Below, piece after piece: positions 36,223 to 45,045 of a stretch of 61,211 nt of DNA. The DNA lies in assembly GCA_030148085.1 (NCBI GenBank), contig JASBUF010000011.1, positions 1 through 61,211 on the forward strand, written 5' to 3'. The translations under genes were made by a program, and so were the position numbers. Numbering within the stretch: the first letter of the stretch is position 1; every line of letters starts with the position of its first letter. Below the pieces are notes generated by a model. It saw only the letters and a program-made list of their open reading frames with translations. It was not told where the DNA came from and ran no database searches. Source of the DNA: Methylophaga sp. Its GTDB lineage: Bacteria > Pseudomonadota > Gammaproteobacteria > Nitrosococcales > Methylophagaceae.

Positions 36223-37761
36223 TTAAGGTGTAATTTCATACAGTGAGATGGTGTTGCTAATTTCATTGGTCACCAGCAGCCAGCCGATGTTTGCGTCGCG
36301 CTCAATGTAAATCAAACCTTCAGGGCCAACGTCAGCCGGTTCACCATCAATTGCCGCAATCATGTCTAAATCCAGAAAGCCGACAGCTTCCGGTTTGGAT
36401 GGGTTAGAAAGCTTATAGATGAAAATGTCTGAGGTACGCTCTGTACCAATGAATGCGTAAGTGTCACCTGCTAACTCACCGACAACGACGGATTCAGGCT
36501 CAGGGCCTTTGGCATCACTGCGGTTCTCTTCTTCTACGCCAGGTTCATCAGAGTTGAAGTAGAGAAGTGGGTTCGCTTTTGACGCTACTGATTGAGCTTG
36601 AGCACGCTCGAATTCAGAGCCGCTGTCATACACTTGATTACCGTTGGCATTCCAGATTGAGAATGACCGGCCACCTACTGAAAACAACTGATCCACGTCA
36701 CCGTCACCATCAATATCGCCTTGTGATTTAGTAGTCAGGAGGCGACCGAGGTTTTCATTTTTCTGGAGCTCTTCAGCATTTGGGAATGCTTTAGGGTCCA
36801 AGGTCAAGTCTTTAATTCTGGCTTCTTCACTGTAGCCATCATAATCACGCGTATCGCCTTCATTTGCCGTGATAATGAAGGTAGCATCATCACGCTGATA
36901 ATTAGCAATCGCATCAGGCAGATACATGCCAAAAATTGGCCAGGATTGGATATTTATTGCGTCGTCTTTATCGCTGGCATCAAAGCCATTTCTTTTCTGG
37001 TGATGAACTTTGTAGCCTAAACCATAGATATCGGTGATCGTTGCGGAAGTAATATCCAGTTTTGCCAGAGCATTGTTTTCCTGCAATGAAACCCAAGCTG
37101 TGCTTGAGTCAGCTGAAACAGTGATGTATTCGGGTTCAAGATCCTGAGAAACGCTGGCGCCAGGGCCAAAAATACGAACATCCTTTAACTTCACTTCCTC
37201 AAAGACATGGAAATTAGCGGTAGATGGTGTCCATGTTGATGTGTCAATGACTGTCACAGAACCTTCAGGGTCGGTGCTGTAATCATCGTTAGGTTCACCT
37301 TCATTGGCCACCAGCAAATAGTTGCCATCAGGGGTGAATGTGAGCATGTCTGGCAGAGCACCGGCTGTAATCACATCAAATTCGATGTAAGTGCTCAGAT
37401 TGGTGTCGTATTCAAACAACACCACTGAGCCATTATCGGTTTTTGTTTCTGCTTCTACCGCAACAGCAACGATGCCATTGCTCACAGCGACACTATTCGG
37501 GCCGCCGCCATAGACAGACAGGTCAATAACCTGAAATTCTTGCAGCATAGTGTTGCCATCAAGCGACAAAATACGCAGTTCATTTTCAGCAGCATTAGTG
37601 ACAAAAACACGTGAAGAGGCTTCATCGAATGCAGCAATTTCTGAACAGCTCTCTTCGCCACCACATTCTTCAGTGTAGGTGGACAACTTGGTCACGTTTA
37701 ATGCGTTGGCTGTCAGCGGTAGCGACAGTGCCAGTCCTGCAAGTAATGAAAGTCGGAACAT
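36223..37761 (-). CDS. Secreted choice-of-anchor I type protein, probable beta-propeller, Pho-regulated
   Basis: A 512-residue exported protein with a Sec signal peptide (about 1-20, ending LTANA). The rest resembles choice-of-anchor I / phytase-esterase-like propellers: CSEIAAFDEASSRVFVTNAAENELRIL, GGPNSVAVSNGIVAVAVE, GALPDMLTFTPDGNYLLVANEGEP, EPEYITVSADSSTAWVSLQENNALAKLDI, FIITANEGDTRDYDGY, and GPEPESVVVGELAGDTYAFIGTERTSDIFIY. Such proteins are often annotated as alkaline phosphatases, without strong proof. Pho-box repeats upstream and the neighbouring OprP-type porin suggest a role in phosphate scavenging. Enzymatic activity is inference. Confidence 0.8.
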   Translation of the reverse strand: MFRLSLLAGLALSLPLTANALNVTKLSTYTEECGGEESCSEIAAFDEASSRVFVTNAAENELRILSLDGNTMLQEFQVIDLSVYGGGPNSVAVSNGIVAVAVEAETKTDNGSVVLFEYDTNLSTYIEFDVITAGALPDMLTFTPDGNYLLVANEGEPNDDYSTDPEGSVTVIDTSTWTPSTANFHVFEEVKLKDVRIFGPGASVSQDLEPEYITVSADSSTAWVSLQENNALAKLDITSATITDIYGLGYKVHHQKRNGFDASDKDDAINIQSWPIFGMYLPDAIANYQRDDATFIITANEGDTRDYDGYSEEARIKDLTLDPKAFPNAEELQKNENLGRLLTTKSQGDIDGDGDVDQLFSVGGRSFSIWNANGNQVYDSGSEFERAQAQSVASKANPLLYFNSDEPGVEEENRSDAKGPEPESVVVGELAGDTYAFIGTERTSDIFIYKLSNPSKPEAVGFLDLDMIAAIDGEPADVGPEGLIYIERDANIGWLLVTNEISNTISLYEITP

Positions 37762-37810
37762 AATTCGGCCTCAGTCAGGGGTAAAAACATGATCAAGGTC
37801 ACATATTTAC

Positions 37811-37850
37811 TGGTCAGTTTGATGACAGAAAAATGAAGCTTTGATGACAG
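37811..37850 (-). promoter_or_regulatory. Pho-box array (four phased 7-mers) before the secreted protein gene
   Basis: On the minus strand four 7-mers follow one another every 11 bases: CTGTCAT, GCTTCAT, CTGTCAT, CTGACCA, separated by CAAA, TTTT and CAAA. Two are perfect PhoB half-sites. The array ends 49 bases before the start codon, a normal distance for a Pho promoter. Confidence 0.75.
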
Positions 37851-37871
37851 CCAAAAATACTGTGTTTACAT

Positions 37872-37907
37872 AAAAAAAAGGCCCCACCCGAAGGTGAGGC
37901 CTTTTCC
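37872..37907 (-). terminator. Terminator of the porin gene
   Basis: AAAAGGCC-CCACC, loop, GGTG-AGGCCTTTT form a long stem with one unpaired base and a run of eight T on the minus strand, about 30 bases after the porin stop codon. Confidence 0.9.
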
Positions 37908-37933
37908 CGAAGAGTCCTTCTTCTAACTGGTGC

Positions 37934-39286
37934 CTACCAGAATGCTTGAGCGCGGAATTTCAGAGCTGATGGCTCTTCGTCTGCACCTGAGCCATCTACA
38001 GTCAGATCAGTGACTTTAGAGTAGTTCAGCATCAAGCGAGTGTTCTTGGTTGGGTAGTAGTTAAGACCCAATGTGAACTGGTCGTATTCATCTTCCAAAG
38101 ATGAACCTGGATCGATTTCTACACTTTCAAATCGTGCTGCAACTTGCCATGCACCATATGGAGAGTTAGGTGAAATACCTGAGGTATAACCTTTTTTCCA
38201 TTTCAGTGACTCACCAGTCAGGAAGTAACCCGCTTCAACGGCATATGCAGTTGTATCAATATCGCTACCAGTTTCTGGTTCAGCAGTGTGGTCTAAGTAC
38301 TCGGCCATTGCATGGAATGAGCCAAAGATAGCCATTGCATCCACGGTATATGCATTCGCTTGATCCAGTGTAATGGTGCCAGTTGAGACAGGTTTAAAGC
38401 TGTCATCGTGGCTTACTAAATCTGGTTGGAATTTGAAGTCATCACCGCCACCTTGGGTCAGGTAACCTGCACCCAGTTGAACCAGGTTTTTACCTTCTTG
38501 GTATGGCAGGAAAGAACCGCGAACTGCAAACGTGCTGCCGTTGTTATCCCAAGTTTCACCACTATCATCAAGTGGGCCGTTAGTCAGGCCTGCAGACAGC
38601 AACCAGTTATAGTCTTTGTCATTGATTGCAGCAACAACACCGCTCTCACGAGCAGGCGATACAGTGCTGTCAGTAAACATTGGACGATCAATGAACGTCA
38701 TGTACTTAGAACTGATTTTGGTGTTCAGGCCGAATGGGATATGAGATTGACCCAGTTTAACGCCCCATTTTGTGCTGTCAGTCAGCTTGTTTCCGTAACC
38801 CAGGTAAGCGTCTTTTACAGAGACATCATTACCGGCAAAGTCAGCTTCAAATTTGTAACCCCAGTCGTAGATTTTGCCTTCAAAACCCAGACGAGCACGA
38901 CGCAGTTCAGTACCTTTAACGTCGTCAGAGCTGTCATCAGTGTCAGCGTCAGCATTGACGGCATCCCACATTACACGGCCGATTGGTTGGAATGACCAGT
39001 TACCGTCACGGTCTGAAACAACCAGTTTGCCGTCAGTTTCGATAACAGGCATGTTAGCAGTAGCGTCAGCGACTTCTTTTTTCATTTCAGCTTTATCAGC
39101 TTCAGCCATTTCTTTATCAGCGGCTGCGGCATTTGCCAGCAAGTCATAATCTTGGGCGCTGATAGTTCCTTTATCGCGCAGAACTTTGAGCAGATCCAGC
39201 ATTGCGTCGTTATTAGCGTGTGCTGGCATTACAGCGCCGCCGAATAGCGTTGCTGCAATCAGTAAAGATGTTGATTTCAGTTTCAA
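37934..39286 (-). CDS. Phosphate-selective porin, OprP/OprO family
   Basis: A 450-residue outer-membrane protein: signal peptide (about 1-24, ending PAHA), a short helical, charged region with repeated Ala/Lys/Glu (about 45-75), then a beta-barrel. GTELRRARLGFEGKIYDWGYKFEADFAGNDVSVKDAYLGY and KLGQSHIPFGLNT are characteristic of OprP/OprO porins, and the chain ends in FRAQAFW with the C-terminal aromatic needed for barrel assembly. The start is a TTG codon with AGAGGA upstream. Pho-box repeats lie about 85 bases upstream, so anion uptake under phosphate limitation is likely. Confidence 0.88.
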   Translation of the reverse strand: MKLKSTSLLIAATLFGGAVMPAHANNDAMLDLLKVLRDKGTISAQDYDLLANAAAADKEMAEADKAEMKKEVADATANMPVIETDGKLVVSDRDGNWSFQPIGRVMWDAVNADADTDDSSDDVKGTELRRARLGFEGKIYDWGYKFEADFAGNDVSVKDAYLGYGNKLTDSTKWGVKLGQSHIPFGLNTKISSKYMTFIDRPMFTDSTVSPARESGVVAAINDKDYNWLLSAGLTNGPLDDSGETWDNNGSTFAVRGSFLPYQEGKNLVQLGAGYLTQGGGDDFKFQPDLVSHDDSFKPVSTGTITLDQANAYTVDAMAIFGSFHAMAEYLDHTAEPETGSDIDTTAYAVEAGYFLTGESLKWKKGYTSGISPNSPYGAWQVAARFESVEIDPGSSLEDEYDQFTLGLNYYPTKNTRLMLNYSKVTDLTVDGSGADEEPSALKFRAQAFW

Positions 39287-39368
39287 GGGACTATCCTCTT
39301 GGTTGGTTAATCAAGTTCGGACTATCGCCGAAGTCCCGCACACCTTATGCCTGTAATGTTTCACGCTG

Positions 39369-39397
39369 ATGAACGTTTTGTGACAGTTTGATGACAT
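39369..39397 (-). promoter_or_regulatory. Pho box (three phased 7-mers) before the porin gene
   Basis: On the minus strand ATGTCAT-CAAA-CTGTCAC-AAAA-CGTTCAT: the first two units form an almost perfect PhoB box (consensus CTGTCAT-N4-CTGTCAC/T), with a third weaker unit at the same 11-base period. Confidence 0.8.
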
Positions 39398-39505
39398 TGA
39401 TACAAAACGGTGTTTTTGTGGTGCTGTTGCAACAAACAGCCAAGCTTGAAAAAAACAAAGACGACCCAATGTCTTTAAAGACATACCCAACAACAGAGAA
39501 ACCTG

Positions 39506-39979
39506 ATGTTTCGATTTTTATTTGTACTGTTTCTGGTGATACCCCTTATCGAGATTTATTTTCTGATTCAGGTGGGGCAAGTGATTGGTGCGGCGTGGAC
39601 CATCTTTCTGGTGGTTGCTACAGCGGTGATTGGCGCCTTTCTGCTCAGGTTGCAGGGCTTTCAGACCTTACTCCGGGCGCAAAGTGTTATGGCCAAGGCG
39701 CAGATTCCTGCACTGGAAATGATGGAGGGGCTGTGCCTGCTGCTGAGTGGAGCACTGCTTTTGACCCCCGGCTTTTTTACTGACACGCTGGGCTTTTTAT
39801 TATTGCTGCCGCCACTTCGCCGGGGTGTGATTAGTCATGTATTGAAAAACAGTAGATGGCTGTTCCGTCAAAAGGGGAGCGCATCGTTCTATCAAAGGCA
39901 ATCGTATTCGGCACACCGGACTGGCGACATTATTGATGGTGAAATCGTCGACGACGATGAATCACGGCATTTAAAGTAA
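39506..39979 (+). CDS. fxsA: FxsA family inner-membrane protein
   Basis: A 157-residue membrane protein. The N-terminus FRFLFVLFLVIPLIEIYFLIQVGQVIG and VVATAVIGAFLLRLQG are hallmarks of FxsA, and GLLLLTPGFFTDTLGFLLLLPPLRR-type sequence follows (here SGALLLTPGFFTDTLG). About three hydrophobic segments precede a basic, cytoplasmic tail. FxsA affects exclusion of phage T7 by F plasmid in E. coli when overproduced; its normal job is unclear. Its place directly before groESL is conserved in gammaproteobacteria. Confidence 0.92.
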   Translation: MFRFLFVLFLVIPLIEIYFLIQVGQVIGAAWTIFLVVATAVIGAFLLRLQGFQTLLRAQSVMAKAQIPALEMMEGLCLLLSGALLLTPGFFTDTLGFLLLLPPLRRGVISHVLKNSRWLFRQKGSASFYQRQSYSAHRTGDIIDGEIVDDDESRHLK

Positions 39980-40009
39980 ACAAAAATTCAAAAAATTTTA
40001 GCCCAAGCT

Positions 40010-40037
40010 CTTGAAAGCGGTTTTTCAGCCCCCATCT
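40010..40037 (+). promoter_or_regulatory. Sigma-32 heat-shock promoter of groESL
   Basis: CTTGAAA (-35) and CCCCATCT (-10), 13 bases apart, match the sigma-32 consensus (CTTGAAA, 11-16 bases, CCCCATNT) perfectly, 65 bases before the groES ATG. Confidence 0.92.
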
Positions 40038-40101
40038 TAGGGGAGCCAAAACAAATAACTTGGTCCTAAACAGACATAGACATTTTTCGGAGGAATTACA
40101 G

Positions 40102-40392
40102 ATGAATCTTCGCCCCCTTCATGATCGTGTGATTGTGCGTCGCATGGAAGAAGAAACCATGAGTGCAGGCGGTATTGTTATCCCTGACAATGCAGCAGAG
40201 AAGCCATCACGTGGTGAAATCCTGGCTGTAGGCAATGGCAAAATCACCGACTCAGGTGACGTTCGTGCCTTGTCAGTCAAAGTCGGTGACAAAGTCCTGT
40301 TCGGTAAATATGCCGGTACAGAAGTCAAAGTTAACGGTGAAGAACTGCTGGTCATGCGTGAAGATGACATCGTTGCAGTTATCGAAGGCTAA
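40102..40392 (+). CDS. groES: Co-chaperonin GroES
   Basis: Heptameric lid of the GroEL folding chamber. The 96-residue protein shows [17 protein letters not shown], the mobile loop [27 protein letters not shown] and the C-terminal [16 protein letters not shown]. The ATG at 40102, seven bases after GGAGGA, gives the standard length; an upstream in-frame GTG at 40060 would add unrelated residues. Transcribed with groL from the heat-shock promoter. Confidence 0.98.
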   Translation: MNLRPLHDRVIVRRMEEETMSAGGIVIPDNAAEKPSRGEILAVGNGKITDSGDVRALSVKVGDKVLFGKYAGTEVKVNGEELLVMREDDIVAVIEG

Positions 40393-40432
40393 TCTTCTGA
40401 ATTCATTCGCTATATAAGGATAAGAGGAATAA

Positions 40433-42073
<1,641 letters not shown>

Positions 42074-42098
42074 TCCGTCGTTCAGTCTTATGCTAAAG

Positions 42099-42130
42099 AA
42101 AGCCCCAGTTCTCGGACTGGGGCTTTTTTA
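42099..42130. terminator. Bidirectional terminator after groL
   Basis: AAAGCCCCAGT / ACTGGGGCTTT, an 11-bp stem with a six-base loop and a T run on the plus strand; the minus strand also has CTTTCTTT, so it can serve the convergent metallo-hydrolase gene. Confidence 0.9.
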
Positions 42131-42133
42131 TTT

Positions 42134-43126
42134 CTAGTGCTCATGTTCATGGAAGAGCACGAAGTCATCATCGATGAAAGGTGGCTCTAACAAGGGCAAA
42201 TTGGCGATGGGGGCTGATGAAATCATGCCAGACTCTGAATCCAGACGAATCACAGAACCCAAGCCGGCATAGAGGTAACGATCACGAAAGCTCTCACTCA
42301 AGCTGCCAAATGCGGGTTCTCCAGTACAGTGAGCTGGGGCAACCCATTCAACGTCAAATATATCTCTCATCGCCGTAGCTATACGTTGGATTTCTTCAAC
42401 GGGAGCCGGTAACAAATGCGTTCCACCAATGACTAGGTGGATGGGCTGATTAAATTCTGCTTTAGCCGTTTCAATAATTTTCTCTATGGTTGGGTGACTG
42501 CAGCCAACCACAATCACTAGGCCTTTGGGGGTCTCGACTACTAGGGATAACTCCTGTAACGGCAAGTCGGTGCCCCAGCTACCTTTTAGGGCAATAAGGT
42601 GGATCCCTGCGCCTATTTTGCTGGTTTGACTGACCAGATTAAACTTGGCTTTTGGCCATGCTGTCCCAAATGTCAGGCGGGATGGTGGTTTGCCATCAAA
42701 ATAGCGCATGTTGGCGGAAAGTGATGGATTCCGTGGATAAAAATCCCCCGGTAAGTCTGCGCCAAACACACCAAAGCCTTCTCGAGGTGCGTATATAGGA
42801 AGATCTGGGCGTTGTGAAACCAGATACGCTAGCCCCCCCATATGATCACCATGGCGGTGCGAGATGATGGCAAATTGAAGTTTGTTGAGATCTACGCCGC
42901 TGGTTTTTACATTGTGAGCAAAGATGTCACCGTTATTGCCTGTATCAAAAAGAAATTGGCTGCCATCGTGTTCGATAACGACTGAAAAGCCCCAGTCTTT
43001 GGTTAGAGTAGTTGGTGGTCCGAAAGCATCATAGAGAATGGTTAGACGGGTATCTGACTCGGCAAAGCTCATGCCTGAAGTGAGACAGGTCAGCAGTAGA
43101 AGAAAACGAATGAATTGAGCGGCCAT
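42134..43126 (-). CDS. Exported metallo-beta-lactamase-fold hydrolase (COG1237-like)
   Basis: A 330-residue protein with a signal peptide (about 1-22, FIRFLLLLTCLTSGMSFA) and an MBL-fold domain. Zinc ligands are visible in ISHRHGDHMGGL, CSHPTIEKI, GGTHLLP and VAPAHCTGEPAF. The last two motifs and the overall pattern are those of COG1237, the group containing the archaeal dihydropterin/beta-RFAP synthase of H4MPT synthesis. The signal peptide argues for a periplasmic job, so that cytosolic role is unlikely for this copy. The C-terminus is His-rich (HEHEH), perhaps metal-binding. An 18-base palindrome lies 21 bases upstream. Confidence 0.82.
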   Translation of the reverse strand: MAAQFIRFLLLLTCLTSGMSFAESDTRLTILYDAFGPPTTLTKDWGFSVVIEHDGSQFLFDTGNNGDIFAHNVKTSGVDLNKLQFAIISHRHGDHMGGLAYLVSQRPDLPIYAPREGFGVFGADLPGDFYPRNPSLSANMRYFDGKPPSRLTFGTAWPKAKFNLVSQTSKIGAGIHLIALKGSWGTDLPLQELSLVVETPKGLVIVVGCSHPTIEKIIETAKAEFNQPIHLVIGGTHLLPAPVEEIQRIATAMRDIFDVEWVAPAHCTGEPAFGSLSESFRDRYLYAGLGSVIRLDSESGMISSAPIANLPLLEPPFIDDDFVLFHEHEH

Positions 43127-43147
43127 TGCATACCTCCAGTGATAGTG

Positions 43148-43165
43148 TGATGTTGGTCAACATCA
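43148..43165. promoter_or_regulatory. Perfect palindromic operator upstream of the exported MBL gene
   Basis: TGATGTTG-GT-CAACATCA, 8-bp perfect arms, 21 bases before the MBL start codon. A partial copy (ATGTTGG) follows about 40 bases further upstream. The form suits a dimeric helix-turn-helix repressor; no regulator gene is adjacent. Confidence 0.5.
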
Positions 43166-43261
43166 TGAAGGTGAATAGGCACAGCGACCATGTTGGTTTA
43201 AGCATACGCCTAAATGCCATATACCGCATCTTCCGCGGGTGAAAGAAAGCCAAGAGACGGC

Positions 43262-43630
43262 TTACGGGTGTAATGTTTTCCAGAATGGCAACATGAGGAC
43301 TGCCAGAATCAGGGCGATAACAGTGAGCACACCCAGACTTCTCATAGGATGTTGCAGGCTCTGCTGCCAGAAGCTGGCTTCTTCACCGTTTGCGATTCGA
43401 CTTTTATAGTCGGCTTGCATGGTTTCTGCACGCTGTCGTTGATAGTTATCGATGACTGCGCGGGCACGAAGAATCTCGTTGTGGTCACGCAGCCAGATGG
43501 CTGCGACACCTAAACCGAAGAAACCGGCAGAGGTTTCATACACATCAAAACCACCGTCATCGAGCAGTTTGCGGATGTCCTCTGCCTCATCCTCTGGCAC
43601 CTGATTCAGTTTGAACAGCAGTGTTGCCAT
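43262..43630 (-). CDS. DUF6164-like small membrane protein
   Basis: A 122-residue protein with a soluble N-terminal ferredoxin-like part (LLFKLNQVPEDEAEDIRKLLDDGGFDVYET) resembling the DUF6164 / DUF2007-like family, and one C-terminal membrane helix (SLGVLTVIALILAVLMLPFW). It follows the alternative oxidase gene after two bases, so it is almost certainly co-transcribed with it. Function unknown; a small accessory to the oxidase is possible. Confidence 0.7.
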   Translation of the reverse strand: MATLLFKLNQVPEDEAEDIRKLLDDGGFDVYETSAGFFGLGVAAIWLRDHNEILRARAVIDNYQRQRAETMQADYKSRIANGEEASFWQQSLQHPMRSLGVLTVIALILAVLMLPFWKTLHP

Positions 43631-43632
43631 GC

Positions 43633-44262
43633 TTAGTTGTGCTCGCCGTTCTGCAACTGATCGGCAAAGCCATGATTGACATCGCGGTGCTCTGCCTCGT
43701 CATCACGAACTTTAAGAATGACATCGCGCAGCCGTGCATCCGCGGCGAGTTGCCAGTAATCAATGGCGATCTGCGGCGCGGGGACATTCTCATAGGTGCC
43801 GTTATCAACACCGTTGAGGTATTCGGTATAGCTGTAAACCGCTTCTTCTTCCAGATAGCCGACAATGCGATGCGCTACCCGTGATGAGCATAGATAAAGC
43901 AGGAAAAACAGGTTATAGAACACACCCTGAGTAACGATCACCAGCAGGCGTTCGGAGATGTTCGGTTTGGCGATATGAATAAAGGTCAGCAAGTGCATGC
44001 GTTCATTTTCGGCTTCATCCAGCAGGGTCTTAATCCAGCCCTCATCATCTTTCATTCGACGTAATGAACGAAGGTGCTGTAGCGCACCGCCGACCATGCC
44101 CGGTACCGCAGCTACGGTTTCCAAAATCACGGCGCGATGGCCATAGCGTCCGGCAAAAAAGACGTCTGCAAAGAAACGCATAAATTTGACGACGCGAAAT
44201 GCCACCTTGTCGGCAAAACAGCTCGGTGAATGGTGAGGTGGATTTTGATAATTGTCTGCCAT
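43633..44262 (-). CDS. Alternative oxidase (AOX), di-iron ubiquinol oxidase
   Basis: A 209-residue membrane-bound oxidase that passes electrons from ubiquinol to oxygen without pumping protons. The four-helix di-iron ligands are all present: [14 protein letters not shown] (Glu), [13 protein letters not shown] (Glu, His), [15 protein letters not shown] (Glu) and [15 protein letters not shown] (Glu, His). The bacterial protein is shorter than plant AOX because it lacks the organelle-targeting and regulatory N-terminus. The universal AOX sequence leaves little doubt. It heads a two-gene unit with the DUF6164-like gene. Confidence 0.94.
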   Translation of the reverse strand: MADNYQNPPHHSPSCFADKVAFRVVKFMRFFADVFFAGRYGHRAVILETVAAVPGMVGGALQHLRSLRRMKDDEGWIKTLLDEAENERMHLLTFIHIAKPNISERLLVIVTQGVFYNLFFLLYLCSSRVAHRIVGYLEEEAVYSYTEYLNGVDNGTYENVPAPQIAIDYWQLAADARLRDVILKVRDDEAEHRDVNHGFADQLQNGEHN

Positions 44263-44391
44263 GACTATTCCCGGTTAACGTTTAGCGGCTTAATACCTTG
44301 CCGTTAGTTTAACCTGCAATCCTAGGCGAATGTGAAGCCCTAAATAAGGCGAGAGTACAGAATGATGTTAATGACTTAACGTCAGCCACTC

Positions 44392-44420
44392 AAACGAAAG
44401 CCCCGCTAAATAGCGGGGCA
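44392..44420 (-). terminator. Terminator of mscL
   Basis: GCCCCGCTA / TAGCGGGGC, nine perfect pairs, followed on the minus strand by TTTCGTTTG, eight bases after the mscL stop. Confidence 0.8.
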
Positions 44421-44427
44421 TACTTTC

Positions 44428-44877
44428 TCAGGCAATTTCAGAGGTGCAGTGAGGGCAACGAGTGGCTTTGATGGAGATGGTTGAGTAACACTGACCACAT
44501 TCTTTGGTGGTTGGCTCTGCAGGCGCTTCTTCTTCCTCTCGGCGCAGTTGGTTGATGGTGCGAATCAACAGGAAGACGGCAAAGGCAACGATGAGGAAGC
44601 TGATAACGGCATTGATAAAGACGCCATAACTGATAACGACAGCGCCAGCTTCCTGTGCTGAGGCGAGTGTTGCGTATGGCCCCGCGCTGCTGCCATCTTT
44701 CAGGGTGACAAATAAATCAGAAAAGTCGACACCGCCAAGCAATAAGCCTATCGGCGGCATAATGACATCGGCAACCAGGCTTTTGACGATGGTGCCGAAT
44801 GCGCCGCCAATGATGATGCCGACAGCCATATCGACCACATTGCCACGCATGGCAAACTCTTTGAATTCCTTCAACAT
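44428..44877 (-). CDS. mscL: Large-conductance mechanosensitive channel with zinc-ribbon tail
   Basis: MscL opens under membrane tension to release solutes during osmotic downshock. The family start [43 protein letters not shown] and the second helix [18 protein letters not shown] are clear. The chain is 149 residues; instead of the usual helical C-terminal bundle end it finishes with [23 protein letters not shown], a CxxC...CxxC zinc ribbon. The ATG at 44877 is chosen (AGGAG 8 bases upstream) over an earlier GTG. Confidence 0.94.
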   Translation of the reverse strand: MLKEFKEFAMRGNVVDMAVGIIIGGAFGTIVKSLVADVIMPPIGLLLGGVDFSDLFVTLKDGSSAGPYATLASAQEAGAVVISYGVFINAVISFLIVAFAVFLLIRTINQLRREEEEAPAEPTTKECGQCYSTISIKATRCPHCTSEIA

Positions 44878-45045
44878 GCACAACACTCCTCAAATTTAGA
44901 GAAACGCCATGGCCGGAGCGCTGTGCGTGAAGCCTGATGAAACATAAAGGCACATCCCCGTTTATGCCATGCAAACACCATCTTTATGACAGGTTCAGCC
45001 TGATACTAGCCTTGCTTTAAGTGCGCTGTCCAGTCGCGATGTCTG

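Noticed and set aside
42134-43126. Assignment of the MBL-fold protein as the H4MPT-pathway beta-RFAP/dihydropterin synthase
   Set aside because: The family fits, but the clear signal peptide and distance from the C1 cluster argue against a cytosolic biosynthetic role.
43029-43253. A 74-codon open frame overlapping the start and promoter of the exported MBL gene
   Set aside because: It overlaps the signal peptide and the palindromic operator, has no ribosome-binding site and no family match.
44367-44380. GTTAA-TGAC-TTAAC dyad upstream of the alternative oxidase gene
   Set aside because: Only 5-bp arms, more than 100 bases from the start codon; too weak to call an NsrR or other operator.
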